Shown in pieces: positions 8,868-16,646 of a stretch of DNA of 64,000 nucleotides. The position numbers were made by a program, and so were the translations under genes. The DNA comes from Cupriavidus necator A5-1 (GTDB lineage Bacteria; Pseudomonadota; Gammaproteobacteria; Burkholderiales; Burkholderiaceae). The first letter of the stretch is position 1, and each line of letters opens with the position of its first letter. The stretch is from NCBI RefSeq assembly GCF_000744095.1, contig NZ_JQLI01000004.1, positions 248,001-312,000 of the forward strand, read 5' to 3'. Under the pieces are notes generated by a model that searched no databases, was not told the origin of the DNA, and worked only from the letters and a program-made list of their open reading frames with translations.

Positions 8868-10430
8868 TCAGAACGAATACTTGGCGTTGAACGCCACGTA
8901 GTCGCGGTCGGCCAGCGGACGGTTGGCCACGCGGGCCCCGCCGAGGAACGCGGCATAGGTCAGGTTGAGCTCCAGGTTGTTCAGGTACTTGAAGGTCAGT
9001 CCCACGCTGGCGCGTTTGTCGCCATAGCCCATCAGCGTGCCGAAGGCGCCGGCCACGGCCGACTTGCCGCTGAACTGCTGCGCATAGGTGAGCGGCACGG
9101 TCAGGTCCCAGCCATCGAACACATTGTTGTAGGTCAGCGACCAGCCGAGCTGGAACGCCGCCGAATTGCGGGTGTTGGTCAGCTGGCTGAAGCCCATTAC
9201 AGGATCCACGCTCAGCACGTGCAGGTAGGCGACTTCGCCGAGCAGCGACTGCGAGTTGGCGAGGAAGGTCGGGCCCACCGAGTAGATCGCGGAGAGCTGC
9301 CCTTGCAGCGCCTTGCCGCGCGAGGCGGTGGGCGAGCCGGCCACGTTCACCAGCATCGGCACGCCGTCCTTGTAGCTGACTTCACCAGCCACGTTGGCGC
9401 CGAGCATCTGCGTGGAGAAGCTGGCGCCGGTCAGGTTGATGCCGCCGAAGTACTTCTGCTGGTACTGCAGTGAGGGGAACAGCGAGGTCACGACGTTCGG
9501 GTTCTTGTCGTGGTAGCGCAGCTGGTAGAGCCCGATCTCGGTGCCTTCGAACACGCGGAAGCGCGTGCCCACGCCCCACTGGCCCCAGTCCGAAGGGCGG
9601 ATGTCCGGGCCGCGCGGGATGCGGAAGCCGGGCCCGATGATGAATTCCGCGCCCGGCCCGACCACGTCGGTGGTGCTGAAATAGCTGCCCGGCGCGAACA
9701 TCTGGTTCGGCTTGTGGGTGAACTGGTAATAGCCCATCACGCTGAACGACGGCGTGACCTGCAACTGCAGCGACGCCTGCGGCACCGGCAGCAGGATGTC
9801 CTTGACCTCCGCGCCAGGAACGAACGCCTTGGTGGCATCGGCAGGGCCTTGCGTGCCGGCGATATTGGCGAAGAACAGGCTCTCGCCCCATGCCACCACC
9901 TGGTTGCCGAGCTTGAAGCTGAGCCGCGTGCTGCCGAGCGGGACCGCGCCGTAGACATAGGCATCGAGCAGCTGCGCCCGGTGCTCGTGATAGTCGCGCG
10001 CGGAATCGGTGAACTGGTTGAACGGGCCGCTGTGGTTGACCGTAAGCGGCGCATTGTTCGAGTTGGTGCCGCTGTAGGCCCAGTCGTAGAACACATTGCC
10101 GCGCACCAGTGCGCCGAACGCGTCGTGCCGCAGGTGCGCTTCGCCGAGCAGCGAGACGCGGTTGGCGATCATGTCGCCGCGCCGGAAGTTGCGGTCGCCA
10201 TCGTCGCCGTTGATATTGGCCGGGCTCAGCAGCGTGTTGCTCTGGTGGCTGGTACGCACCGCCGCGCCATAGGACGCGGTGACACTATAGTCTAGCGTGG
10301 TGCCGTGGCCAAGATCAATGGTGTCGCCCGCGCGCGCGGCCGACGCGAGCAGCGTTGTCAGCGCCGCCGCGGCAGCGATCGGCCGCAGCCGGCCGCGGCG
10401 CTTCAGTGGGCCGAGTGGTGGTTGGTGCAT
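8868..10430 (-). CDS. DUF1302 outer-membrane protein
   Basis: This 520-residue exported protein has a signal peptide (RRGRLRPIAAAAALTTLLASAARAG) and a body of alternating short polar and aromatic strands ending in YSF, the C-terminal aromatic expected of an outer-membrane beta-barrel. It resembles the DUF1302 family, which is common in steroid and hydrophobic-compound loci. The start at 10430 follows GGGGAGACCACC; an upstream extension of the frame to 10622 would run through the promoter and lacks such a site. First gene of the tesEFG operon, with a regulon operator 96 bp upstream. A role in steroid uptake is inference. Confidence 0.8.
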   Translation of the reverse strand: MHQPPLGPLKRRGRLRPIAAAAALTTLLASAARAGDTIDLGHGTTLDYSVTASYGAAVRTSHQSNTLLSPANINGDDGDRNFRRGDMIANRVSLLGEAHLRHDAFGALVRGNVFYDWAYSGTNSNNAPLTVNHSGPFNQFTDSARDYHEHRAQLLDAYVYGAVPLGSTRLSFKLGNQVVAWGESLFFANIAGTQGPADATKAFVPGAEVKDILLPVPQASLQLQVTPSFSVMGYYQFTHKPNQMFAPGSYFSTTDVVGPGAEFIIGPGFRIPRGPDIRPSDWGQWGVGTRFRVFEGTEIGLYQLRYHDKNPNVVTSLFPSLQYQQKYFGGINLTGASFSTQMLGANVAGEVSYKDGVPMLVNVAGSPTASRGKALQGQLSAIYSVGPTFLANSQSLLGEVAYLHVLSVDPVMGFSQLTNTRNSAAFQLGWSLTYNNVFDGWDLTVPLTYAQQFSGKSAVAGAFGTLMGYGDKRASVGLTFKYLNNLELNLTYAAFLGGARVANRPLADRDYVAFNAKYSF

Positions 10431-10498
10431 GGTGGTCTCCCCTTGGTGTCGGTGGTGGTTCATGGCCTGGCACTTCGTATGGCGCTCGCCTGGCCGCA

Positions 10499-10542
10499 AG
10501 CGTAGAGAGGGGGGGGCCGGCACAAATCGGCAGAACGGACTA
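10499..10542 (-). promoter_or_regulatory. regulon operator and -10 for DUF1302-tesEFG
   Basis: On the reverse strand TAGTCCGTTCTGCCGAT (10526-10542) matches the locus-wide consensus TAGTCCGNNNGGACGAT, whose dyad core is GTCC-N4-GGAC. A -10-like TACGCT follows at 10499-10504. The dyad centre is 30.5 bp before the hexamer, so near -42.5 if transcription starts where expected. The downstream half-site is degenerate. Confidence 0.7.
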
Positions 10543-10566
10543 AGCGGTTTCCCTACGAAACGCAAT

Positions 10567-11355
10567 TCATCCGCGGTTGAGCGACGCCGCGTCGAGGAAC
10601 GCCGGGCGCTCGCCGCCGCCATCGATCACGAGATTGGCGCCCGACACGTACGACGCCTGCGGCGATGCCAGGAACAGGCAGGCGTTGGCGATGTCGTCCG
10701 GCTGTGCAAGCCGGCCCAGCGGCACCGTGGCGGCCATCGCGCGCAGTGCTTCGGGATCGCCGTAGTGCTGCTGCTGGGAGGTATCGGTCTGCACCATGCC
10801 CGGACTGACCGCGGCCACGCGTACCTTGGGCGCCCATTCCACGGCGAGCGTGCGCACCGCGTTGAGAATGCCGGCCTTGGCGGCACCATAGGCCGCCGTG
10901 CCGGGCGAGGGCCGCAGCGCGCTGACACTGCCGACGAACAGTTGCGTGCCGCCGCCGGGCTGCGGCTGCATGCGCGCGTTGACGCGCTGCGCGAGCTGCA
11001 GCGGCGCCACCAGGTTGAGCCGGATCACCGATTCGAGCAGCCTTGGCGACGCTTGCGCGACCAGCGCGAACGGCGAGCCGCCGGCGTTGTGGACCGCGAC
11101 GTCGAGGGTGGGGGTGGCCTGCGCGATCTGGGCCAGCATGGCGTCGACCTGTTCGATGTCGCGGATGTCCGCCGCGATGAAGCGGGCGGTGCGCCCGTCC
11201 GTGCACGGCAGGTCTCCGTCGTGCGCGGGTGCGGTGCGTCCGCAGATAAAGACCTGCGCGCCGGCGCGCAGGAAAGCCTCGCTGATGGCGCGGCCGATTC
11301 CGCGCATACCGCCGGTCACCAGCACGGCCTGGCCGGTGTAGTCGAATCCTGTCAT
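10567..11355 (-). CDS. SDR-family oxidoreductase
   Basis: A 262-residue classical SDR with cofactor loop TGGMRGIG and catalytic Ser143, Tyr156 and Lys160 (YGAAK). The last 20 residues follow the usual VIDGGG. It is divergent from tesD and shares a bidirectional operator with it. It is probably a hydroxysteroid dehydrogenase or reductase, but the position acted on cannot be told. It does not overlap the DUF1302 operon, whose own operator lies just past this gene's stop. Confidence 0.85.
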   Translation of the reverse strand: MTGFDYTGQAVLVTGGMRGIGRAISEAFLRAGAQVFICGRTAPAHDGDLPCTDGRTARFIAADIRDIEQVDAMLAQIAQATPTLDVAVHNAGGSPFALVAQASPRLLESVIRLNLVAPLQLAQRVNARMQPQPGGGTQLFVGSVSALRPSPGTAAYGAAKAGILNAVRTLAVEWAPKVRVAAVSPGMVQTDTSQQQHYGDPEALRAMAATVPLGRLAQPDDIANACLFLASPQASYVSGANLVIDGGGERPAFLDAASLNRG

Positions 11356-11381
11356 GGGTCCCCCTGATACTTGGAGCGCCC

Positions 11382-11453
11382 ATCGTAGGAGAAGTGGCCG
11401 GACCGCTCGTAGTCCGAATGAACGATGCCCCCGCTGCCGGCGCTGCGCAATAT
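11382..11453. promoter_or_regulatory. bidirectional operator between SDR and tesD
   Basis: TAGTCCGAATGAACGAT (11410-11426) has -10-like hexamers on both sides: CAATAT (11448-11453) for tesD and TACGAT (11382-11387, reverse strand) for the SDR. Each starts exactly 30.5 bp from the dyad centre, so one activator dimer could serve both promoters. Confidence 0.72.
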
Positions 11454-11481
11454 GCCTGCCAACAACACGGGAGACGCCCTC

Positions 11482-12354
11482 ATGTCCGCTATGTCACAGC
11501 CAACGCCTTCATCCCTGCATCCGAACCTGCCGGCCGGGCGCTTCATCACCACTTCCGCGGGGCTGCGGCTGCACTGCCTGGACGCGGGCAGCGGCGAACC
11601 GGTGGTCTTTATCCATGGCAGCGGGCCGGGAGCGAGCGGGCACAGCAACTTCCGCCACAACGTGCCGGCATTCACCGCGGCGGGCTTCCGTACCGTGGTG
11701 GTGGACTTGCCCGGCTACGGGCTGTCGTCCAAGCCGGATGACGTCGAATACACGCTGGACTTCTTTGTCGCCGCGCTGCGCGAGCAGCTGTTGGCGCTGG
11801 AGCTGCCGCGCTGCGTGCTGGTCGGCAATTCGCTCGGCGGCGCCATCGCGCTGCAATACGCGCTTGATTACCCCGAGCATGTCAGCCGCCTGGTGATGAT
11901 GGCGCCCGGTGGCGTGGAAGAGCGCGAGACCTATTTCCAGATGGAAGGGATCCAGCGCATGGTTTCGCTGTTCACCGGCGGGCATATGAATCCGGACACC
12001 ATGCGGCAGCTGCTGCAGTTGCTGGTGCACGACGCCAGCCTGGTCACCGACGCGCTGGTCGATGAGCGCATGGCGGTGTGTCGCGAACAGCCACGCGAGG
12101 TGCTGGCCACCATGAAAGTGCCCAACCTGTGCGCGCGGCTGGGCGAGATCCGCTGCCCGGTGCTTGGCTTCTGGGGCACTGAAGACCAGTTCAATCCCGC
12201 TTCCGGCGCGATGAAGTTCCTCAGCGGCTGCGCCGATGCGCGCTTCGTCATGATCAATCGTTGCGGCCACTGGGTGATGGTGGAGCACGCGGCCTATTTC
12301 AACCGCGAGTGCCTGGGCTTCCTGGCCGATACGGTGCCGGGCGGCCCGGCATGA
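11482..12354 (+). CDS. tesD: meta-cleavage product hydrolase (4,9-DSHA hydrolase)
   Basis: This 290-residue alpha/beta hydrolase of the BphD/HsaD/TesD family cleaves the ring-A meta-cleavage product 4,9-DSHA into the C/D-ring acid HIP and 2-hydroxyhexadienoate. The oxyanion motif HGSGPG is at 45-50. The triad is Ser117 (GNSLGG), Asp235 (WGTED) and His263 (CGHW). The start at 11482 is chosen for CGGGAGAC just upstream; 19 residues of open frame before it lack support. First gene of an operon with an SDR (40-bp gap), KSI and TetR. Confidence 0.93.
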   Translation: MSAMSQPTPSSLHPNLPAGRFITTSAGLRLHCLDAGSGEPVVFIHGSGPGASGHSNFRHNVPAFTAAGFRTVVVDLPGYGLSSKPDDVEYTLDFFVAALREQLLALELPRCVLVGNSLGGAIALQYALDYPEHVSRLVMMAPGGVEERETYFQMEGIQRMVSLFTGGHMNPDTMRQLLQLLVHDASLVTDALVDERMAVCREQPREVLATMKVPNLCARLGEIRCPVLGFWGTEDQFNPASGAMKFLSGCADARFVMINRCGHWVMVEHAAYFNRECLGFLADTVPGGPA

Positions 12355-12394
12355 TTGGCGCCCGCACCTATCGAACAAGACGATAGGAGACCTC

Positions 12395-13180
12395 ATGGAA
12401 TACCCGTATGACCTGTTCGGCCTGCGCGGCAAAGTAGCCGCCATTACCGGCGCCGCGCGCGGCATCGGTGCCGAAACCGCCCGTATGCTGGCAGCGGCGG
12501 GCGCGAAGGTCGCCGTCCTCGACGTGCTGGAAGGCGACGGCAAGGCCACCGCCGAAGCCATCTGTGCCGAAGGTGGCGAGGCCACGTTCTGGAAGCTCGA
12601 TGTCACCAGCGAAGCCGACGTGGCACGCGTCTTCGCCGGGATCGCGGCGCGCTTCGGCAGCCTCGGCATCCTGGTGAACAACGCCGGCATCGAAGGTCCC
12701 AACGAGCCGACCCACCAGGTGACGCTGGAGCAATGGCAGCAGGTGATGGCGGTGAATGTCACCGGCACCTTCCTGTGCACCAAGCACGCCATCGCGCATA
12801 TGGAGCGCGCCGGTGGCGGTGCCATCGTCAACGTGTCGTCGATGTACGGCATCGCGGCGGGGCCGGATGTGCCGCCCTACCATGCGTCGAAGGCGGCGGT
12901 GCGGATGATGGCCAAGACCGACGCCATGGTCTACGCAGCCAGGGGCATCCGCGCCAATTCCATCCATCCCGGCTATATCCGCACGCCGATGCTCGAGCAC
13001 GTGGCCCAGGCGTCGGGCCAGGGCGAGGCGCTGTTCGACTACCTCGGCGGGCAGACTCCGATGGGCAAGGTAGGCCAGCCGCGCGATATCGCGGCGGGCA
13101 TCCTCTACCTGGTGTCCGATGCGGGGCGCTATGTGACCGGCGCCGAGCTGGTGATCGACGGTGGCTACACCGCACGCTGA
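12395..13180 (+). CDS. SDR-family oxidoreductase
   Basis: A 261-residue classical SDR with cofactor loop TGAARGIG at 18-25, NNAG, and catalytic Ser148/149, Tyr162 and Lys166 (YHASK), ending VIDGGYTAR. The start follows TAGGAGACCTC. It lies between tesD and ketosteroid isomerase, so oxidation of a hydroxysteroid before isomerisation is plausible. The fold fits FabG-like or 7alpha/3-hydroxysteroid dehydrogenases equally well. Confidence 0.85.
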   Translation: MEYPYDLFGLRGKVAAITGAARGIGAETARMLAAAGAKVAVLDVLEGDGKATAEAICAEGGEATFWKLDVTSEADVARVFAGIAARFGSLGILVNNAGIEGPNEPTHQVTLEQWQQVMAVNVTGTFLCTKHAIAHMERAGGGAIVNVSSMYGIAAGPDVPPYHASKAAVRMMAKTDAMVYAARGIRANSIHPGYIRTPMLEHVAQASGQGEALFDYLGGQTPMGKVGQPRDIAAGILYLVSDAGRYVTGAELVIDGGYTAR

Positions 13181-13199
13181 CGGACACAAGGAGAAACCA

Positions 13200-13577
13200 A
13201 TGCCAGACAGCGCCGCGATGAAGGCCACGCTGCTCGCTTATGTCGAGCGCTTCACTGCTGGCGACGCGCACGGCGTTGCCGCGCTCTACGCCGACGATGC
13301 CACCGTGGAGGACCCGGTCGGCGCGCAGCCACGCGCCGGCAAGCCGGCCATCCTCGCCTTCTACCAGCAAGCCACTTCGCTCGGCGCGCGCCTGGAGGTG
13401 GTGACGCCGCCGCGCGGTTCGCACGGCAACGCCGCCGCACTGACCTTCGCGGTGCATGCGCGCCTTGAAGGGCGGCCCGCCCGCATCGACGTGACGGACA
13501 TCATGACGTTCGGCTCGGACGGGCGCATCGAGAGCATGCGCGCCCACTGGGGGCCGGACGACGTGCATTTCCTGTAG
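13200..13577 (+). CDS. ksi: steroid delta-5-3-ketoisomerase (KSI)
   Basis: At 125 residues it has the same length as the Comamonas testosteroni isomerase and closely resembles it, especially ALYADDATVEDPVG. Tyr14 and the catalytic base Asp38 fall at exactly the canonical positions; Asp100 (VTDIMTF) corresponds to Asp99. It moves the delta-5 double bond of 3-keto-delta-5 steroids to delta-4. This is one of the clearest steroid markers in the window. Preceded by AGGAGAAACCA; 13 bp before a TetR gene. Confidence 0.96.
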   Translation: MPDSAAMKATLLAYVERFTAGDAHGVAALYADDATVEDPVGAQPRAGKPAILAFYQQATSLGARLEVVTPPRGSHGNAAALTFAVHARLEGRPARIDVTDIMTFGSDGRIESMRAHWGPDDVHFL

Positions 13578-13590
13578 GCCCGCTGCGCCC

Positions 13591-14244
13591 ATGGTCCGGC
13601 GTACCCGCGACGATGCCGCCGATACGCGTGCGCGCATCCTGGCCAGCGCGCAGAAACTGATCCGGCAGCGCGGCCTGCATTGCGTCACGCTGGACGATGT
13701 GGCCCGTGCCATCGGCATGACGCGCGGGGCAGTCTATGCCCATTTCCGCTCCCGCACTGCGCTGCTGGGCGCGCTGCTGTCGTGCGCCGAAGCCGACTTC
13801 GCCGCACGGCTCGCGCCGCTCTCGCAGGCCCGCGCCAACGCCGGGCCGGGCGCGCTGGAGCGGTTGCTGGCTGCCTTGCTCCATGGCGACGACATCGCGC
13901 GCCATGTCAGCCTGGTGGGCTTCCTGCTGCAGCACAAGTGCGGCGCCGCCTGTGAACTGTGCCCGTTGCGCGCGCGCGTGCTGCGGGCCGTTGAGATACT
14001 GCACGACACCTTCGCGGCGCTGCTGCCCGAACCCGGCCTGGCCGGCCTGCTGGTCGCGCACTTGTGGGGCTTGCTGAGCGCCCGCGCGTTGCAGCTTGCG
14101 CCATCCGGTTTGCCCGGATGCGCGGCGTCGCTGGCGCGCTTGTACGTGGGCCCCGGTATGCAACCCGATGCACATGCGCTGCCAGCGACGGTTCGCCGGG
14201 TGGATTCCACCGGCCACGCAGCGCTGCTCCGGGATATCCCTTAG
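13591..14244 (+). CDS. TetR/AcrR-family regulator
   Basis: A 217-residue TetR-type regulator with an N-terminal HTH (about residues 11-58, ending GAVYAHFRSRTALL) and a ligand domain containing a short Cys-rich stretch (CGAACELC). It follows KSI by 13 bp and is therefore cotranscribed with steroid genes, which suggests it senses a pathway intermediate. Its stop codon TAG is the first three bases of the next operator. It might control efflux or part of the locus; no dedicated operator was recognised. Confidence 0.85.
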   Translation: MVRRTRDDAADTRARILASAQKLIRQRGLHCVTLDDVARAIGMTRGAVYAHFRSRTALLGALLSCAEADFAARLAPLSQARANAGPGALERLLAALLHGDDIARHVSLVGFLLQHKCGAACELCPLRARVLRAVEILHDTFAALLPEPGLAGLLVAHLWGLLSARALQLAPSGLPGCAASLARLYVGPGMQPDAHALPATVRRVDSTGHAALLRDIP

Positions 14245-14285
14245 TCTGCTCGGACGAAGAGCAAGCGGCAGGCGCCGCCTACGAT
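14242..14285 (+). promoter_or_regulatory. regulon operator and -10 for small exported protein
   Basis: TAGTCTGCTCGGACGAA (14242-14258) is followed by TACGAT (14280-14285), 30.5 bp from the dyad centre. The operator overlaps the stop codon of the preceding TetR gene. Confidence 0.68.
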
Positions 14286-14331
14286 GCTGTCAAAGCCCTG
14301 ACAACCCGGACAGGGTGCGGAGGAGACAGCG

Positions 14332-14553
14332 ATGAAGCGGCTCGGATTTCGTTGGGCGGGCGGCCTGGCCGCGGCGGGTGCCGCGGTGGGAGCGGCCTGG
14401 GTGCTTGCCGTGGGTGGCGGTGTTACCGCGGCGCATGGCGGTGAGGGCGGCATGCGTGCCGCCGGTGCGGCGGCCGATGGTTGTGACGACGCTTGCGTAC
14501 GCAGCCGCGGCGCCGCGGCATTGCTGGTGCTCAGCCAGCGCCCTCCGCAATGA
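14332..14553 (+). CDS. small exported hypothetical protein
   Basis: A 73-residue product with a basic start (MKRLGFRW) and an Ala/Gly/Val-rich hydrophobic stretch (about 10-34) like a signal peptide or single membrane anchor, then a short hydrophilic tail with two cysteines (CDDAC). No family is recognised. It is called as a gene because it has a full set of signals: regulon operator at 14242, TACGAT -10, ribosome site GGAGGAGACAGCG before the ATG, and a 9-bp hairpin right after the stop. Confidence 0.5.
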   Translation: MKRLGFRWAGGLAAAGAAVGAAWVLAVGGGVTAAHGGEGGMRAAGAAADGCDDACVRSRGAAALLVLSQRPPQ

Positions 14554-14556
14554 CCG

Positions 14557-14579
14557 GCCGGCCTGCGGTACAGGCCGGC
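14557..14579 (+). terminator. hairpin after small exported gene
   Basis: GCCGGCCTG and CAGGCCGGC pair perfectly around a 5-base loop, 3 bp after the stop codon of the small gene. There is no T-run, so it may stabilise the 3' end or terminate weakly. Confidence 0.5.
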
Positions 14580-14626
14580 ATGGATGCGGGTTGAGCCGGC
14601 TGTGTGCCTACAGTCAGCGCCTGCAG

Positions 14627-15106
14627 TCAGCGCTGGCCGGCCTGCCGCTGCGCCTGCAGCGCTTCCGCGCGTGCCTTGACATCCCTTGCCACCTGGTCGA
14701 AGCCCTGCTTCACCCAGGCACCGTGCTCGCGCATGATGGTATCGGCGTTGAGCCCGAGGAACAGGTCAGTGGTGAAGTAGCGCGTGCGGCCGGGGCCGAT
14801 GGGTTCGACGTACTGGTCGCGCCGCGCGGCATCCTTGTTGGCGTCGGTCGGGCGCTGCTCCCATGACAGCAGGCGTTCCGGCTCACAGGCCACCAGGTAT
14901 TCGTTGACCGGGATGACCTGGTCTGTGCCGGGGATGCGCACCTGCATGTGCACCATGTCACCGAGCCGGCCGGTGGTCTCCAGCCCCGGGCAAAACGTAT
15001 TCCACTCCGCGTAGCGGGCAAAGTCGGTCAGGACTTCCCACACCAGTGCTGCGGGCGCATCGATCTCCACTGCGATCGAGGTCACCAGGTTTGCGGCCTT
15101 GGCCAT
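14627..15106 (-). CDS. SRPBCC (START-like) domain protein
   Basis: A 159-residue protein of the polyketide cyclase/START-like superfamily: an N-terminal strand then APAALVWEVLTDFARYAEWN, and a C-terminal amphipathic helix. Such folds bind hydrophobic ligands. The start at 15106 follows AAGGAGGAGACA; the longer open frame to 15304 has no such site. It has its own regulon operator and is probably monocistronic. A steroid-binding or carrier role is possible but unproven. Confidence 0.75.
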   Translation of the reverse strand: MAKAANLVTSIAVEIDAPAALVWEVLTDFARYAEWNTFCPGLETTGRLGDMVHMQVRIPGTDQVIPVNEYLVACEPERLLSWEQRPTDANKDAARRDQYVEPIGPGRTRYFTTDLFLGLNADTIMREHGAWVKQGFDQVARDVKARAEALQAQRQAGQR

Positions 15107-15141
15107 TGTCTCCTCCTTCAAATCGGTCATTGGGAACCAGA

Positions 15142-15186
15142 ACACTAGAGCCGCGCCGCGTGCTTGCGCATACTCCGAACGGACGA
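15142..15186 (-). promoter_or_regulatory. regulon operator and -10 for SRPBCC gene
   Basis: On the reverse strand TCGTCCGTTCGGAGTAT (15170-15186) resembles the site at 26834. A TAGTGT -10-like hexamer lies at 15142-15147, 31.5 bp from the dyad centre. Confidence 0.55.
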
Positions 15187-15268
15187 GTCCGGGTGGACGA
15201 AGCTGCCGAGGCATCGCCGCGGCACATTGATACCGTGCTCCGCGAGTCTCCAGCTGCTGTGAGCTTGG

Positions 15269-15301
15269 TGCCGGCCGGTGGCGATGGCCGGCATTTTTTT
15301 T
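15269..15301 (+). terminator. GC-rich hairpin with T8 tract
   Basis: TGCCGGCC (15269-15276) pairs with GGCCGGCA (15286-15293), followed by eight T. As written it terminates forward-strand transcription. It abuts the stop codon of the reverse-strand LuxR gene, so it also forms that message's 3' hairpin, without a U-tract. Confidence 0.7.
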
Positions 15302-16440
15302 CAACCCATTCCCACCACGCTGGACAGCAACATCTTCACCAGCACCGCCTGGCGCGTCGCGCCGGTCTTGGCAAAGATGCCGCGCAGGTGCGCGCGCGCC
15401 GTGTTCTTCTTCACCCCCAGCCGCACCGCCGCTTCGTCCAACGTCAGGCCGTCGACCATCAGCAGGGCCAGTTCGATCTCGGTCGGCGTCAGGTGGAACA
15501 GCTTGCGCAGGCTGGCGTGCGGGTTGCGCGGCGAACCGGCCGGGTCGCGGATGAACACGACCACCGCGGGTCGGCGCGCCTTGTCCTCGGTGCGGTAGCT
15601 GAGCGGGATCGGCCGCACTAGCACGCTCAGCGGCGTCGGTGACGCAGGGCGGCTCAGCGTGGTGACTTCGCTGCGCGACGATGCCAGCGCGTGGGCCTGG
15701 GCGGCGTCGTCAAGGATCTTGCGGAACCTGCGGTTCTCCATCGGGCAATGAGCGTGCAGCGTGTTGTCCGCGAGGTAAAGGCCGTCGCGCGCCTGCAGCA
15801 GGCGGCCGGCGACGGCGTTGGTCCGGATCGCCTTGCCGTGCTCGTCAAGGATGATGGTGCCGACCAGCAGCCGGTCCACGGCTTCCGCATACAGCGCGCG
15901 TTCGGATTGCAGCACGTCGAGCGCGGCATGCAGGTCCACTGCGCGCTTCAGGTGCGGCAGCAGGCCGTGCAGCAGCGCCTTCTCGGCCTCGCCGAAGTCC
16001 TGTCCCGCGTGACCGCGGCTGATGAACAGCGCGCATTCGACGCCGTCCGGCGTGACCAGGTTGGCCGCGAGGATATAGCGCAGGCCTAGCGGTGCCAGGT
16101 ACTGGGTATAGAACGGGTGCGCGAGCCAGCCGGCCTCGCCGAACAGTTCGTCAGCGCTGAAGAGGCGGTCGGGATGCAGGTCGAGGAAGGGGCACAGCGC
16201 GTAGTACTGCTCGCTGTATGACGGCTCGCCCGGCAGGTGCGGGCCGTAGGTAGAAGCGTTGACGATCAGGCCCGGGCGGTCGGTGGCCGGGTGGCGCAGC
16301 ACCAGCGTGACGAAGACGGCGTCAAGGCGCTGGCGCGCGCTTTCCAGGAAGGCGGACCAGGGCACGGCTTCGGTCGGGCCCTGGTAGAGCTTGGCGAGCA
16401 GGGCGCTGAGTTCGGCGGCCGGCATGGGGTCTGGCGGCAT
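15301..16440 (-). CDS. LuxR-family regulator (TeiR-like), copy 1
   Basis: A 379-residue regulator with an N-terminal domain of the same type as the two other LuxR proteins here (LLAKLYQGPTEAVPW near the start, DGVECALFISRGHAGQDF mid-domain), a PAS-like middle (DRLLVGTIILDEHG) and a C-terminal GerE/LuxR HTH (LTPTEIELALLMVDG ... LGVKKNTARAHLR). It is the most divergent of the three. The start is set at 16440 because open frame further upstream crosses a hairpin repeat (16519-16550); no strong ribosome site is seen. It lies downstream of cysNC, from which it may be read. TeiR of Comamonas testosteroni, a steroid-responsive activator, is the closest known type by architecture. Confidence 0.85.
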   Translation of the reverse strand: MPPDPMPAAELSALLAKLYQGPTEAVPWSAFLESARQRLDAVFVTLVLRHPATDRPGLIVNASTYGPHLPGEPSYSEQYYALCPFLDLHPDRLFSADELFGEAGWLAHPFYTQYLAPLGLRYILAANLVTPDGVECALFISRGHAGQDFGEAEKALLHGLLPHLKRAVDLHAALDVLQSERALYAEAVDRLLVGTIILDEHGKAIRTNAVAGRLLQARDGLYLADNTLHAHCPMENRRFRKILDDAAQAHALASSRSEVTTLSRPASPTPLSVLVRPIPLSYRTEDKARRPAVVVFIRDPAGSPRNPHASLRKLFHLTPTEIELALLMVDGLTLDEAAVRLGVKKNTARAHLRGIFAKTGATRQAVLVKMLLSSVVGMG

Positions 16441-16518
16441 GATGGCGGCAGGTTCGGGCGATAGGAAATACGGAAGATTCGCCTCAGGTTGCTGACAAAG
16501 CCGGCGTACCACCGGTTT

Positions 16519-16550
16519 GCTCCCCTCTCCCGCTTGCGGGAGAGGGGAGC
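16519..16550. repeat. REP-like hairpin repeat (single)
   Basis: A perfect 15-bp inverted repeat around TT with the core CCCCTCTCCCGC, between the stop of cysNC and the LuxR start. The same core recurs in pairs at 30015, 39493, 60101 and 61997. Confidence 0.85.
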
Positions 16551-16646
16551 GTATGCGTGGGGCGGTGGCAAGCACCAATGCTTTCGCATACCGGCGGTTT
16601 GCTCCCATCGTACCGACCCGCCCCGCAACCTCATCGTCCGTTCGGC

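Noticed and set aside
8868..10622. Longer start for the DUF1302 protein at 10622
   Set aside because: It would put the signal peptide inside the protein and cover the operator and -10. The ATG at 10430 has GGGGAGA and an immediate signal sequence.
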